64,000 nt of DNA from DATFVA01 sp963764235. GTDB taxonomy: Bacteria; Bacteroidota; Ignavibacteria; Ignavibacteriales; Ignavibacteriaceae. A program made the translations under genes and the position numbers. The DNA is taken from assembly GCA_963764235.1 (NCBI GenBank), contig CAVXRO010000008.1:124001-188000 (forward strand), in the 5' to 3' direction. Under the pieces are notes generated by a model. It made no database searches. It was not told where the DNA came from and worked only from the letters and a program-made list of their open reading frames with translations. How positions within the stretch are numbered: position 1 is the first letter of the stretch; each line of letters begins with the position of its first letter. This document shows positions 36,070 through 45,280 of this stretch, piece by piece.

Positions 36070-37671
36070 CTAATACTTAAAATCGCGGATGATCTTGTCG
36101 ATGGCATCTTTGGAGATGCCTTCGCCGAGTTTTGACGGCGCTTTAGGTTCTTCTTTCTTAGCAGCACTTATCCTTTCCGGTTTCGGAGGAACAACCTTTT
36201 TGCCTTCGAAGCTGGGGTTGCCTGCCCTTGCTCTCAGCCTTTCTTCAATCTCCATCATAAAGCTGCTCTTTCCGCCAAGCTCCATTTGAGTTTTGAATGA
36301 TGTGACAGAATGACCGGGGTTAATAGGACTTGTTTCAAAGGCGAGCGCTTTAATATTCAGTAAATGTTTGGCAGTTATATTATCGGATATTATAGATCCG
36401 CCGATAGTGCCGGGACCAAGAGTCATTGACGGGTTCAGAGCCGTAGTGTATCCTATTGCACCAACCGAGGCTACTGTGTTTACAAGTATTCTGAAAGCGG
36501 GTTTCTCGAGTGCAAATTTCATAATGACAGGTTCATCATTGGAATGGATTGCCATTGTATGTCCTATCCCCCCGAAGTTCAGCAGGTCGATGCAGCGGTG
36601 GCAGCCTTCCAGCCATCCATCTACAATGTAAAATGCAAGGATGGGCGACAGCTTCTCAATTGATAATGGTTCGCTTTTACCAACTTCAGAACATTCAGCC
36701 ATCAGAACTTTAGTTCCTTCAGGCACCTTGAAGCCTGCATAGTTTGCAATGAACTCAGCCGGTTGACCGACAATAGCAGGATTTATTCTGAAATCCTTCT
36801 GAATTGCCTTTGCAAGCTTTTCTTTCTCCTCTTTACTTACAAAATATCCGCCTCTGCTTTTAACTTCCTCTATTACTTTTTCCCTTAATTGAAAATCCAC
36901 AATCATTGCCTGTTCTGAAGAACAGAGAGTCCCGTTATCGAAAGTAGTTCCGAAGATAATATCTGCTACGGCTTTTTTATAGTCGGCAGTTCTCTCAATA
37001 AACGCCGGCACATTTCCTGAGCCGACTCCGTAAGCGGGTTTTCCTGCACTGTACGCTGCCTTAACCATCGGGGTACTGCCGGTTGCAAGTATAACGGCAA
37101 TATTCTTATCCTGCATCAAGGCTTCGGTACCTTCTATTGCAGGTTCAGATAAGCATTGAATCAGTCCCTCCGGTGCTCCCGCCGCTACCGCAGCATCTGA
37201 AAGTATTTTAAGTGCCTCCGCGGTGCATTTTGCTGTGCGGGGATGGGGACTGGCAACCATCGCGTTCCTGCACTTCAATGAGATCAGTGCCTTGAACATC
37301 GCTGTGGAAGTAGGATTAGTGGAAGGAATCAGCGCGCAAACTACGCCCATCGGTACGCCGATCTTTAATATCTTTCCATTGGCTTCAATATCGACGACAC
37401 CCGCGGTTTTAAGATCCTTAATGGATTCATAAACATTCTTTGTCGCGAAACGATTCTTTATAATCTTATCTTCATACTTTCCGAACCCGCTTTCATCAAC
37501 CGCCATCTTTGCAAGTCTTTCCGCGGCCGCATAGCCTGCTTCTGCCATAGCTTTTATTATAACATCAACCTGCTGCTGTGAGTAGTGACTGAATTCAAGC
37601 TGAGCCTCCTTTGCCTTAGCCGCGAGGTACCTTGCTTCCTGGATCGATCTGAGATCATTGTCGAATGTCAT
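36070..37671 (-). CDS. CoA-acylating aldehyde dehydrogenase with C-terminal tail
   Basis: Oxidoreductase of 533 residues related to EutE/AdhE N-terminal acetaldehyde dehydrogenase, which turns an aldehyde, CoA and NAD+ into acyl-CoA. Visible are ALIPSTNPTSTAMFKALISLKCRN near residue 110, GSTPMVKAAYSAGKPAYGVGSGNVPAFI near 200 and the catalytic Cys in DNGTLCSSEQA near 255. It lacks an iron alcohol dehydrogenase domain. The C-terminus has a Pro/Lys/Ala linker and then an amphipathic segment (GISKDAIDKIIRDFKY), absent from plain EutE. Such tails can be encapsulation peptides of bacterial microcompartments, but no shell gene lies nearby. Sulfoacetaldehyde or another aldehyde as substrate cannot be excluded. 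Confidence 0.86.
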   Translation of the reverse strand: MTFDNDLRSIQEARYLAAKAKEAQLEFSHYSQQQVDVIIKAMAEAGYAAAERLAKMAVDESGFGKYEDKIIKNRFATKNVYESIKDLKTAGVVDIEANGKILKIGVPMGVVCALIPSTNPTSTAMFKALISLKCRNAMVASPHPRTAKCTAEALKILSDAAVAAGAPEGLIQCLSEPAIEGTEALMQDKNIAVILATGSTPMVKAAYSAGKPAYGVGSGNVPAFIERTADYKKAVADIIFGTTFDNGTLCSSEQAMIVDFQLREKVIEEVKSRGGYFVSKEEKEKLAKAIQKDFRINPAIVGQPAEFIANYAGFKVPEGTKVLMAECSEVGKSEPLSIEKLSPILAFYIVDGWLEGCHRCIDLLNFGGIGHTMAIHSNDEPVIMKFALEKPAFRILVNTVASVGAIGYTTALNPSMTLGPGTIGGSIISDNITAKHLLNIKALAFETSPINPGHSVTSFKTQMELGGKSSFMMEIEERLRARAGNPSFEGKKVVPPKPERISAAKKEEPKAPSKLGEGISKDAIDKIIRDFKY

Positions 37672-37735
37672 TGGATCCTCATTATAATTGAAGCAAATAT
37701 ATTTAATGACGGCTAGATATTCAATTTAAAATAAA

Positions 37736-37802
37736 AGAGGCCGCCTCAGATAATCAGATTCCGAACTAAATTCGGAATGACAGGTTTGAGACAGCCTTCT
37801 CT
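37736..37802. repeat. composite inverted repeat, copy 1
   Basis: An inner perfect 8-bp hairpin ATTCCGAA (37758-37765) / TTCGGAAT (37771-37778) is flanked by imperfect outer arms AGAGGCCGCCTCA and TTTGAGACAGCCTTCTCT. It lies after the 3' end of the alpha/beta hydrolase gene. The layout (AGAGGC..CTCA ... TGAG..GCC..CTCT around a GTCATTC/GAATGAC core) is shared with copy 2 at 40376-40427. Confidence 0.6.
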
Positions 37803-37829
37803 GAAAGTGATATTATCTGCTGCCGGCTC

Positions 37830-38774
37830 TTATTTCAGGAAATCCCTGACTGCATTGTTGAATACTTCAGCTTTTTCGAACTGAACAAAATGTCCACAGG
37901 AAGGAACTACGATCAGCTTTGAATCAGGGATCCGTTCTTCCGCGACTTTTCCAATATCAGACGTGAAACCAGGATTCAGATAAGGATTGGGGATCAGGTT
38001 ATCATTTTCTCCGAACAGGATCAGAGTTTTCTGCTTTATATCAGGAAGAAAATCATATACAGGCTGATCGACCATTCCATTAACGGACTGTACAACTGTA
38101 TAACAGTAATTGTCAAAATACTCCGCGTCTCTCATCGCGATCCTGTCGGTAATCATAAATTCAGCATCTTCGGGAAGATTGTAGAAGTTGGCAGTCAGAT
38201 TTGCTCTTATCTGTTGAACCGGCGTATTCTTAACCCCGGCAACAGTCATTACATTCCTGAACCACTCTTTCTGGCCTTCAGTGAATGTCTCAATTCCGGC
38301 AGGGGAAACGAGTACCAGCTTATCCACATAATCAGGATATTTGAGTGCCATTACCACTGCAATCTGTCCGCCCATAGAATGTCCGGCAATCACCGCTTTC
38401 TGCAGTCCCAGCTTATCCATAAACGATTTTATTGCATCCGCATAAAACTCCATCGTTCCGCTGTGTATTGCCTTTGAAGACTTGCCATAGCCAGGCAGAT
38501 CAATTGCAATACACCGGTAATTTGATTTTAATCCCTCAATATTTTTTTCCCAGGCCGGCAGGTAGCTGCCAAGGCCATGCACAAAAATTATTGTCTGATC
38601 CCCTGTGCCTTCATCTACATACGCCATGGTGATATCATCTGAAAGCACGGCTTTTTTAACAGGGTAAGGGTAGTTCAGTTCATCAAAATTCATTATGCTT
38701 AAATTCCCGTATGGTGAGCATCCTGATGCAATTAAAAGAGCTGAAACAAATAACATAATAAGTAGTCTTTTCAT
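37830..38774 (-). CDS. alpha/beta hydrolase lipoprotein
   Basis: Exported hydrolase of 314 residues with lipobox IASGC (Cys19). The fold motifs are IIFVHGLGSYLPAW (oxyanion hole), the nucleophile elbow GHSMGG (Ser near 128), the acid in LILFGENDNLIP (Asp near 262) and the His in CGHFVQFEKAE near 297. A complete Ser-Asp-His triad is therefore present. The substrate could be an ester, lactone or epoxide. It starts 24 bases after the outer-membrane protein gene ends on the same strand, so the two may form one unit. Confidence 0.88.
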   Translation of the reverse strand: MKRLLIMLFVSALLIASGCSPYGNLSIMNFDELNYPYPVKKAVLSDDITMAYVDEGTGDQTIIFVHGLGSYLPAWEKNIEGLKSNYRCIAIDLPGYGKSSKAIHSGTMEFYADAIKSFMDKLGLQKAVIAGHSMGGQIAVVMALKYPDYVDKLVLVSPAGIETFTEGQKEWFRNVMTVAGVKNTPVQQIRANLTANFYNLPEDAEFMITDRIAMRDAEYFDNYCYTVVQSVNGMVDQPVYDFLPDIKQKTLILFGENDNLIPNPYLNPGFTSDIGKVAEERIPDSKLIVVPSCGHFVQFEKAEVFNNAVRDFLK

Positions 38775-38798
38775 TGTTGTCTCACATTATTTTTATTT

Positions 38799-40349
38799 TC
38801 AGAACATCAACCATTTAAAGAGAAGGAAAACCGTGTAGGGATTTTCCGGCCTTATGGTTTTATTTCCGTTCATTTTGGGACTATCGTAAAAATCACCCAG
38901 CCATAAGTATGCCCCGTGGAGTTCAATATTCATAAACACAGCCGGCAGGTAAGCAAACTTTATATTTGCTTCTGTGCCGATTGTTTTGCCGCCGTTTTCC
39001 GGTTCATATAAACTCTGTGCGGCTGCAAAACCTATCTTTGCATAGAACTTATTGGGTATGAGTGATTTCGAGATATTGATTGTCCCGCCTATCTGACCGA
39101 GCCCGGTATTAGAAAGGTCGGCAACTGCTGCAATATACCGGTTTACAACATTACCATGCGGATAGAGGATATAAGATCCCGTTGCTATGTTTAAGCCTCC
39201 CGGTGATCCCCAGGTGTTGCCTGTAATAACACCGTTATACTTCTTGTCTTTAAGTCCGTCTTTATCTCCGGTGGCAAAAAGAACATCAAGGGTAACGTTA
39301 TCCTCGGCAGTTTGCCCGTATTTGTATCCGGTTCTTAAATTTGAACCGAGACCCAGTACGTCGACAGCCTTTTTGTATGAATCTGTCTGAAATGTACTGA
39401 CGGTACCGAAGTTAGCTACCGCAAATGCATTAAAACTCCAGCGGCCGAGTGTGAATTCCGGATTCACATTTCCATATGTTCCGAGCCAGAACAGATCAGC
39501 GTGGTATGGCCGTCCGCCAAGGTTGAATTTGAAAGTACCGTTATAGTCGTTAAGCAGACTTGTAAGTCCTTCTCCTAAAACCGACACGCCGCCTTCACCG
39601 TTCGCTCTGTCATAAACATACCAGAACGAAACTCCCTGCCGCCACAACGGAGTAATATCCTGCTCGTAGATTGCTTCCGAAAGTGTTACGTCATCAATCT
39701 GATGAACGTTATTTTCGTACAGCTGATAGAAGCCGGCCTTGAATCGTGAATAATCGCCATCGTGCCTCAATGAGATCCCGACTCCGTCACTTCCCCAGTA
39801 CATAAGACGGTAGGCTGTGTTTGTCATTGTACCTACTGTAGTTCTGTAAGGGTTATAAGGAGTATCAAACAATCTCTGAAGTCCGAGATTTATTGCCCAA
39901 TTTTTTGCCGGGATGAGTTCAAGTTCTACGTTCTGTGTCTGAATGTTCACCTGGTCTGCGCTGAAGGCCGATCCGAAATTACCGCCCACACCGTACGAAG
40001 CATCACCCCAGGTCCAGTCAATCTCAAACGATGCCCGAAGAATGGCCTTATTGTTAAGCAGTTTCGGCTGGTAGATAAAGAAGGGAATCAGTCTCTGCTC
40101 AAAATAGGATGCTCCGCCCCCGGTTATGGTAGTATTGCTGCTGAACAGCCTTCCTACAATCTGGCCTTTCAGAAGGTCATTCTCAGCATAATAATTCTGG
40201 TTGACCATATGAGTATAGAAATAAGCCAGCGCCTGGAATTCATTTACGGGATCTGCGGGAACCTTATAGTCGTCAAAGTTCCATTTGTTCTGGGCTGAGA
40301 GAGGCAGACTAAGTAAGAGACTAAGTAAAGCTATGTATTTGATTTTCAT
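38799..40349 (-). CDS. outer-membrane beta-barrel protein (porin-like)
   Basis: Exported protein of 516 residues with a signal peptide (1-19, ending LSAQ). The rest alternates short aromatic-rich strands with Gly/Asn/Asp loops and ends in the aromatic FLLFKWLMF, as expected of a barrel of about 16-18 strands. The pattern resembles alginate-export or generic porin families, but no specific family was recognised. It is upstream of an alpha/beta hydrolase lipoprotein gene by 24 bases, which suggests joint expression and perhaps uptake followed by hydrolysis of an ester-type compound. Confidence 0.75.
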   Translation of the reverse strand: MKIKYIALLSLLLSLPLSAQNKWNFDDYKVPADPVNEFQALAYFYTHMVNQNYYAENDLLKGQIVGRLFSSNTTITGGGASYFEQRLIPFFIYQPKLLNNKAILRASFEIDWTWGDASYGVGGNFGSAFSADQVNIQTQNVELELIPAKNWAINLGLQRLFDTPYNPYRTTVGTMTNTAYRLMYWGSDGVGISLRHDGDYSRFKAGFYQLYENNVHQIDDVTLSEAIYEQDITPLWRQGVSFWYVYDRANGEGGVSVLGEGLTSLLNDYNGTFKFNLGGRPYHADLFWLGTYGNVNPEFTLGRWSFNAFAVANFGTVSTFQTDSYKKAVDVLGLGSNLRTGYKYGQTAEDNVTLDVLFATGDKDGLKDKKYNGVITGNTWGSPGGLNIATGSYILYPHGNVVNRYIAAVADLSNTGLGQIGGTINISKSLIPNKFYAKIGFAAAQSLYEPENGGKTIGTEANIKFAYLPAVFMNIELHGAYLWLGDFYDSPKMNGNKTIRPENPYTVFLLFKWLMF

Positions 40350-40375
40350 CTTCTTACCTTTTAATAATGCACAGA

Positions 40376-40427
40376 AGAGGCTGACTCAAAAGTGATAATT
40401 TGTCATTCTAAACCTGAGCCAACCTCT
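40376..40427. repeat. composite inverted repeat, copy 2
   Basis: Arms AGAGGCTGACTCA (40376-40388) and TGAGCCAACCTCT (40415-40427) pair over 13 positions with two G-U type pairs. The core includes TTTGTCATTC, the reverse of the GAATGACA core in copy 1 (37736-37802). It lies just after the 3' end of the lipoprotein gene at 40441 and may also act as a terminator. Confidence 0.6.
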
Positions 40428-40440
40428 CCTGCTGATTCAA

Positions 40441-41205
40441 TTATTGAATCCTGATATAATTTTGAACGTTAGTTGTTCCGAATATTCCACCGTTTGTGCT
40501 GCCGAATCCGAGTTCAGGTGTCGGAGCTACATTCTGTGTTCCGGAAGTTAACACTACTTCATACTGCATAAAATGAGGTGCCTGAGTTCTGTCGATCTCA
40601 TATATACCTTCAGAGGTAGCAACAGACGGAGATGTCTGGTTTGCAACGATAGTGTAAATGTTTCCTACTGAAGATTTTGAATTAGAGTAGGTCCCGGAAT
40701 AGTTGATAACCGTTGCATCGCCGTTTACCTGGCGTACCGAGTATGAATGATCTGAGTTGAAAGTAGCATAGACCGAATCTACACCGCCGACTCCGGCGAA
40801 TATTGTGTTAAGAAGTGGAGCAACATTTGCACCTGCTGACAGCCATACGCCAACGATGCCGTCTTTTGCTGTGAAATCAACTGTTTCATCCTGGCTGAGA
40901 CCGGTGATATCAAAGCTCTCAGTTTCAAAATCAAAATCCGGGGACGAAGCTGTTACTGTAAAATCAGTTCCCGTAGGAAGATCTTCGAAAGCGTAGGAAC
41001 CCGATGCGTCTGTGGTTGTGGTTTTCTGCGCACCGCCGGTTAAGTCTACTGTAATGTTAGCGAGGAAGTTTCCCTCTGCATCTGTAACTGTTCCGCTTAT
41101 TTTGTAGGTCGGAGCGGGAGGAGTTACGGTGTTGTCGTCTTTGCTGCATGATACAATCAGCAGCGAAAAGCTCATTAAGAGTGAAAGAATAAAAAGCTTT
41201 TTCAT
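40441..41205 (-). CDS. lipoprotein with carboxypeptidase-regulatory-like domain
   Basis: Exported lipoprotein of 254 residues with lipobox IVSC (Cys20). A carboxypeptidase-regulatory-like beta-sandwich follows at about 32-110 (YKISGTVTDAEGNFLANITVDLTG...GSYAFEDLPTGTDFTVTAS). The C-terminal half, about 115-254, begins GIVGVWLSAG and contains YATFNSDHSYSV and SGTYSNSK, similar to lipocalin-like domains of Bacteroidota lipoproteins. No enzyme motif was seen. It starts 32 bases after the acyl-CoA ligase gene on the same strand, so it may be the last gene of that operon. Confidence 0.8.
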   Translation of the reverse strand: MKKLFILSLLMSFSLLIVSCSKDDNTVTPPAPTYKISGTVTDAEGNFLANITVDLTGGAQKTTTTDASGSYAFEDLPTGTDFTVTASSPDFDFETESFDITGLSQDETVDFTAKDGIVGVWLSAGANVAPLLNTIFAGVGGVDSVYATFNSDHSYSVRQVNGDATVINYSGTYSNSKSSVGNIYTIVANQTSPSVATSEGIYEIDRTQAPHFMQYEVVLTSGTQNVAPTPELGFGSTNGGIFGTTNVQNYIRIQ

Positions 41206-41237
41206 ATTTTCTCCTGGTGCTGTTGTTATTGGGTTAT

Positions 41238-42758
41238 TTAGTTATTTATTGAATCAGAATTAAGCTGTAATAATTTTTTCCTGTCTAATTTGCCCGCGTC
41301 ATTTTTGGGCAGTTCCTTCATAAATTTTATGTACTTCGGGATTTTATATTTGGCCAGGTTTCCCCTGCAGAATTCCAAAATCGCTTCGGGGTTAAGGTTT
41401 GAGCCTGTTTTCAAGACTATAAATACTTTGCCGACTTCTCCCCATTTTTCATCAGGAACACCGATTACCGCAGCTTCAATGATATGTTCATTTGTGAGTA
41501 GAAAAGATTCTATCTCAGCAGGATAAACATTCTCTCCTCCGCTGATGAACATATTCTTTTTGCGGTCAACTACAAAATAATAACCTTCTTTATCTTTTCT
41601 CATCATATCCCCGGTGTGAAACCATCCGTCTGTTATCGCCTCAGCCGTCTCCTTGTCTTTGCCCCAGTAGCCTGGCGTTACTACGGGCGACTTCATCCAG
41701 AGCTCGCCTACTTCGTCTGCCCCTGCCTCTTCTCCTTTGTCATCAACGATCTTTGCATCGATATAAAAATTAGGAAAACCTATAGACCCCTTTTTCCTCA
41801 TTGCATCACCCTGGTGGAGCGAAAAGGTGTTGGGACCTACCTCGGTAAGCCCGTAACCCTGCCTTATAAATACACCTTTATTATGCCATTTATTAATCAG
41901 CGGGATAGGCATCGGTGCCCCGCCGACGATTGCATATCTTACTGAAGAAAGGTCAGCTTTTTCGAACAGAGGTGAATCCGACATCATCTGCAGCATAGTC
42001 GGAACCCCGAAAAGTATCGTAGCTTTTTCCTTTTCCATAAGCTGTAGTATCAGGTCTGCATCGAAATGAGTTAAAAGAGTATGTGATGCTCCATGATGAA
42101 GGAATGGTGTGAACAATACATTCCAGCCGCCGGTATGGAAAAAAGGCGCAAAGCTTTGAGTATGATCGGAGGAATTAAGATCAAGACGCAAACCTGTATT
42201 TATAGAATTCCAGAACAGCATTTTGTGAGTGATAATTACACCTTTTGATAATCCTGTTGTCCCGGCGGTATAGAGAATCATTACCGGATCGTTCTCATCA
42301 AATGTTCCCGCAGCCGGCTCTCCGGTCTTATTTTCGTCTTTGAACAGGAACTCAGTAACTTCAGAAAGGATTATCTTTTTTGTCTGCACAGGGAATTCCA
42401 GCTGCTCTGACGCAGATTCAAATTCACTATCATAATAGAATAACAAGGGCTCTGCATCGGCGATAAGAGTATTTAATTCTCTGGGGGTGAGCCGGAAATT
42501 GAGAGGGACTAATATCGTACCGGTTTTTACGCAGGCACTAAAGAGAAGGACGTGTTCAGCGCTGTTCTTTGAAAAAATTGCGATCCGGTCCCCCTTTTTA
42601 ATCCTGTATTTTTCTTTAAGAAATTCCGCAAACGACTCCGCCCTTCTGTTAAAGTCTTCATAGGTCCAGCTGATATCCCTGTTATGTTCCCTGATGAACA
42701 TACGGCCGGGAGTATAAAGAGCCCATTTTGAGAGCCAGTCAGCCTGGAAATTATGCAT
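41238..42758 (-). CDS. AMP-binding acyl-CoA synthetase
   Basis: Acid-CoA ligase of the ANL superfamily, 506 residues. The ATG at 42758 has GGAGG eight bases upstream and overlaps the symporter gene by eight bases; a longer reading frame exists upstream but lacks support. Core motifs are the P-loop-like LYTAGTTGLSKGVI near residue 155, GYGLTEVGPNTF near 290, GWFHTGDMMRKD near 388 and DRKKNMFISGGENVYPAEIE near 405, with the C-terminal Lys in PKNDAGKLDRKKL near 490. The acid substrate (fatty, branched or aromatic) is not evident. Operon context with a carboxylate-type symporter suggests activation of an imported acid. Confidence 0.9.
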   Translation of the reverse strand: MHNFQADWLSKWALYTPGRMFIREHNRDISWTYEDFNRRAESFAEFLKEKYRIKKGDRIAIFSKNSAEHVLLFSACVKTGTILVPLNFRLTPRELNTLIADAEPLLFYYDSEFESASEQLEFPVQTKKIILSEVTEFLFKDENKTGEPAAGTFDENDPVMILYTAGTTGLSKGVIITHKMLFWNSINTGLRLDLNSSDHTQSFAPFFHTGGWNVLFTPFLHHGASHTLLTHFDADLILQLMEKEKATILFGVPTMLQMMSDSPLFEKADLSSVRYAIVGGAPMPIPLINKWHNKGVFIRQGYGLTEVGPNTFSLHQGDAMRKKGSIGFPNFYIDAKIVDDKGEEAGADEVGELWMKSPVVTPGYWGKDKETAEAITDGWFHTGDMMRKDKEGYYFVVDRKKNMFISGGENVYPAEIESFLLTNEHIIEAAVIGVPDEKWGEVGKVFIVLKTGSNLNPEAILEFCRGNLAKYKIPKYIKFMKELPKNDAGKLDRKKLLQLNSDSINN

Positions 42759-44271
42759 TACTTTTCCTCCCCGTAATAAAATACAAAATAATTCCCGTAA
42801 CGACAGAAAGAATAATGGCGACTGCGGCAGCAACTCCGGGATTTTCTCCCGTTGCCACGGTAAAGGGGACTCCTATCTTTCCGTAATAGAAAGAAAAGTG
42901 AACTATAATAGCTACTACAGATGCTGTGATCACTACTGATTTATGAATCGATTTGAAGAACATTCCGAACAGTATCGGCACAAAGGCAGCAGAGAAGTAT
43001 GCGTAAACGCCATTCTGTGCGAATATTCCCACACTCAATTTGGGATTTACCAACTGATCATATGAGATGAGGATCGATATTATCCCGATAAAAATAATTA
43101 CCACCTTGTTCAGGTTAATCTCGAACCTGTTTTTCTTCATATCATCCTTCGGAAAAAATTTCCCGAATAAAGGCTTTATTATATCGGCAGTGATGGTTGT
43201 TGAAATTGACTGGATCAATCCTTCAAGCGTGGAAATGCCCGCCGATATTAATCCCATAACAACTATTACCCCGATAATCACCGGAAAACGGGCAATTACA
43301 TAAGCCGACATAATTCCATCAAGCTTTAAGGGAGTACCGTTAATCATAAGGTCGGGAAAAGTTATCCTTGCATATAAGCCCGTAAATACTACGAAGAAAA
43401 ACAAGAGTTCTGTGAGCACACCTGCAACAAGATATTTATTTACATCCGAATCGGATTTCAACAGCAGCGATTTGGTTATAATATGCGGCTGGCAAACTAT
43501 TGCTACGCCAATTACAATCTGCGCTATTACAATCTCAAAGAAATCCCTGAATAGAAAACTGCTGTCATTCGTTAGCTGTGTTAATTTCGGATCGATGGAA
43601 TTAAGTTTATCGAGGAAACCGCTGATGCCGTTGCTGAAGTGCTCATAACCTGACCCCAGGAGGATAAAAGCCACAACAATCATTATGATTGCCTGTACGG
43701 TATTCGTGTAAACCATCGAATTAGCGCCGCCGAACATCATATATCCAAATATGAAAACTACTATTGCTATAAGGATAGTCAGTTCACTTACATCGAGTGT
43801 TTTTGAAAGCACTTTGGTTAATCCCACACAGATAAGCACAATAAAAGTTATTAGCAGAAGGGCCAGGAATCCGAAGAAGAGGGCGTAGCCTTTACTGTTA
43901 TACCTTGTACCCATCCATTGCGAAAGGGTAAGAGCCTTAACGGAACTTCCGTGCTTCCGGAAACTTTTGGTAAGTATAATCAATGAGGCTACTGCTGCGA
44001 TCGGCAGGACAACTGCATAGGAAATTACGGCGCTGATACCGTAATATGCGATAAAGCCCGGGTTTATAATAAATGTAGCCGCGCTTGTCATTGAGGCAGC
44101 CAGGGCAAGCCCTACAGCATAAGGTGAGAAACTGATATTACCTACAGCGTAATCCCCGATGCTTTTGGTTTTGACTGCACCCCTTACAACAAAGAAAATC
44201 ACAACAGCAGAGTAAAGCATAATGAGTATCCATCCCGCTGTAATCATTTCATCTGAAGAAGTGCCGTTCAT
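42751..44271 (-). CDS. sodium:solute symporter (SSS family)
   Basis: Inner-membrane Na+-coupled transporter of 506 residues with about thirteen helices. Family features are YAVGNISFSPYAVGLALAASMTSAATFIINPGF near the N-terminus (the first helix and the Ser/Thr-rich Na+-site region), TNTVQAIIMIVVAFILLGSGYEHF in the middle and SAGISTLEGLIQSISTTITADI in the later half. Related proteins carry carboxylates, pantothenate, proline or sugars. It lies nine bases after the KAS III-like gene and overlaps the ligase gene, so import and CoA activation are probably linked. Confidence 0.9.
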   Translation of the reverse strand: MNGTSSDEMITAGWILIMLYSAVVIFFVVRGAVKTKSIGDYAVGNISFSPYAVGLALAASMTSAATFIINPGFIAYYGISAVISYAVVLPIAAVASLIILTKSFRKHGSSVKALTLSQWMGTRYNSKGYALFFGFLALLLITFIVLICVGLTKVLSKTLDVSELTILIAIVVFIFGYMMFGGANSMVYTNTVQAIIMIVVAFILLGSGYEHFSNGISGFLDKLNSIDPKLTQLTNDSSFLFRDFFEIVIAQIVIGVAIVCQPHIITKSLLLKSDSDVNKYLVAGVLTELLFFFVVFTGLYARITFPDLMINGTPLKLDGIMSAYVIARFPVIIGVIVVMGLISAGISTLEGLIQSISTTITADIIKPLFGKFFPKDDMKKNRFEINLNKVVIIFIGIISILISYDQLVNPKLSVGIFAQNGVYAYFSAAFVPILFGMFFKSIHKSVVITASVVAIIVHFSFYYGKIGVPFTVATGENPGVAAAVAIILSVVTGIILYFITGRKSNA

Positions 44272-44280
44272 TTCATGCTC

Positions 44281-45270
44281 CTAAATTCTGAAAACCGAAC
44301 TTGCAAATGCCAGTCCTCCTCCCGAACCGACAAAACAGGCAAGGTCACCTTTTTTAATCCTGCCTTTGCTGAATGCATCATCGAAGGCCATCGGTATACA
44401 GGCAGAACCGGTGTAAGCGAACCTGTCCATTATTGTATGAGCTCTCGGGCGGTCGACGCCGAGGTTATCCATCGTTTCCCATATGCTATTAATGTTTATC
44501 TGGGTAAGGAAATAATGATCAATATCCTGCGGTTTAATTTTTAATTCATCGCATGAAGTTTTTATCATACGTGTCCATGTAGTTGGATTTATTTCCTTAG
44601 GGAATTTTTTTACAAATTTCAACAGGTGGTCTTTATTATCAATTATCTCTTTAGTAACCGGATAACGGGTCCCCCCGGCATAAATTCCCATCCAGTCGCA
44701 GTATTTTCCTTCAGTATACAGATCGCTTGTAAGGAAACCGCGGCTTTCATCATTATTGGCCGATAGAAGCACACCTGCTGCGCCGTCAGCAAAAAGAGTG
44801 ACGGTTTTCTTATCACCCATATCGAGGTATTTGCTCATTGCATAGGCACCAATAACAAGCACGTTATTATATTTTTTATCCGCACGGATATATTTTGAAC
44901 CGATATCCAGTGCGGTAACAAAGCCTGCACAGGCTGTGTTAACATCGAATGTTCCGGCATTAAGCGCTCCGAGCCTGTGCTGAACAACCGAGGCTGTAGA
45001 AGGGGAGATATATTCAGGCGTATCGGTTGCAATGATAAGAAGGTCGATCTCTTCCGGGAGTATATCAGCGTTACTTATTATTTTTTCTGCTGCTTTAACA
45101 CATAAATCAGCCGTCGATTCATCCTGACTGCACCATCTTCTCTCCCGTATCGTCAGGTTTTCCACAAGCCAGGTATCCACATCTTCACCCAGCAGTTCAT
45201 TAAAATAGCTGTTAGGGAGGGTTCTTTCGGGAACATACATACCGGATGATATTATTTCTGCATTTCTCAT
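44281..45270 (-). CDS. KAS III-like enzyme lacking the usual His and Asn
   Basis: Thiolase-fold protein of 329 residues related to 3-oxoacyl-ACP synthase III (FabH). The start at 45270 has AAGGATC ten bases upstream; a longer frame overlaps the SDR gene. The nucleophile is Cys114 in FDVNTACAGF. In FabH the other catalytic residues are His in HQAN and Asn in GNTS. Here the same positions read TQIN (Thr256) and YTGS (Tyr286), so standard decarboxylative condensation is doubtful. An acyltransferase, hydrolase or non-decarboxylative condensing role is possible. It sits in a FabG-like SDR / symporter / ligase operon. Confidence 0.88.
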   Translation of the reverse strand: MRNAEIISSGMYVPERTLPNSYFNELLGEDVDTWLVENLTIRERRWCSQDESTADLCVKAAEKIISNADILPEEIDLLIIATDTPEYISPSTASVVQHRLGALNAGTFDVNTACAGFVTALDIGSKYIRADKKYNNVLVIGAYAMSKYLDMGDKKTVTLFADGAAGVLLSANNDESRGFLTSDLYTEGKYCDWMGIYAGGTRYPVTKEIIDNKDHLLKFVKKFPKEINPTTWTRMIKTSCDELKIKPQDIDHYFLTQININSIWETMDNLGVDRPRAHTIMDRFAYTGSACIPMAFDDAFSKGRIKKGDLACFVGSGGGLAFASSVFRI

Positions 45271-45280
45271 TAAATGATCC

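Noticed and set aside
36070..41205. Bacterial microcompartment locus around the aldehyde dehydrogenase
   Set aside because: No shell protein, lyase or phosphotransacylase genes are present; only the enzyme tail is suggestive.
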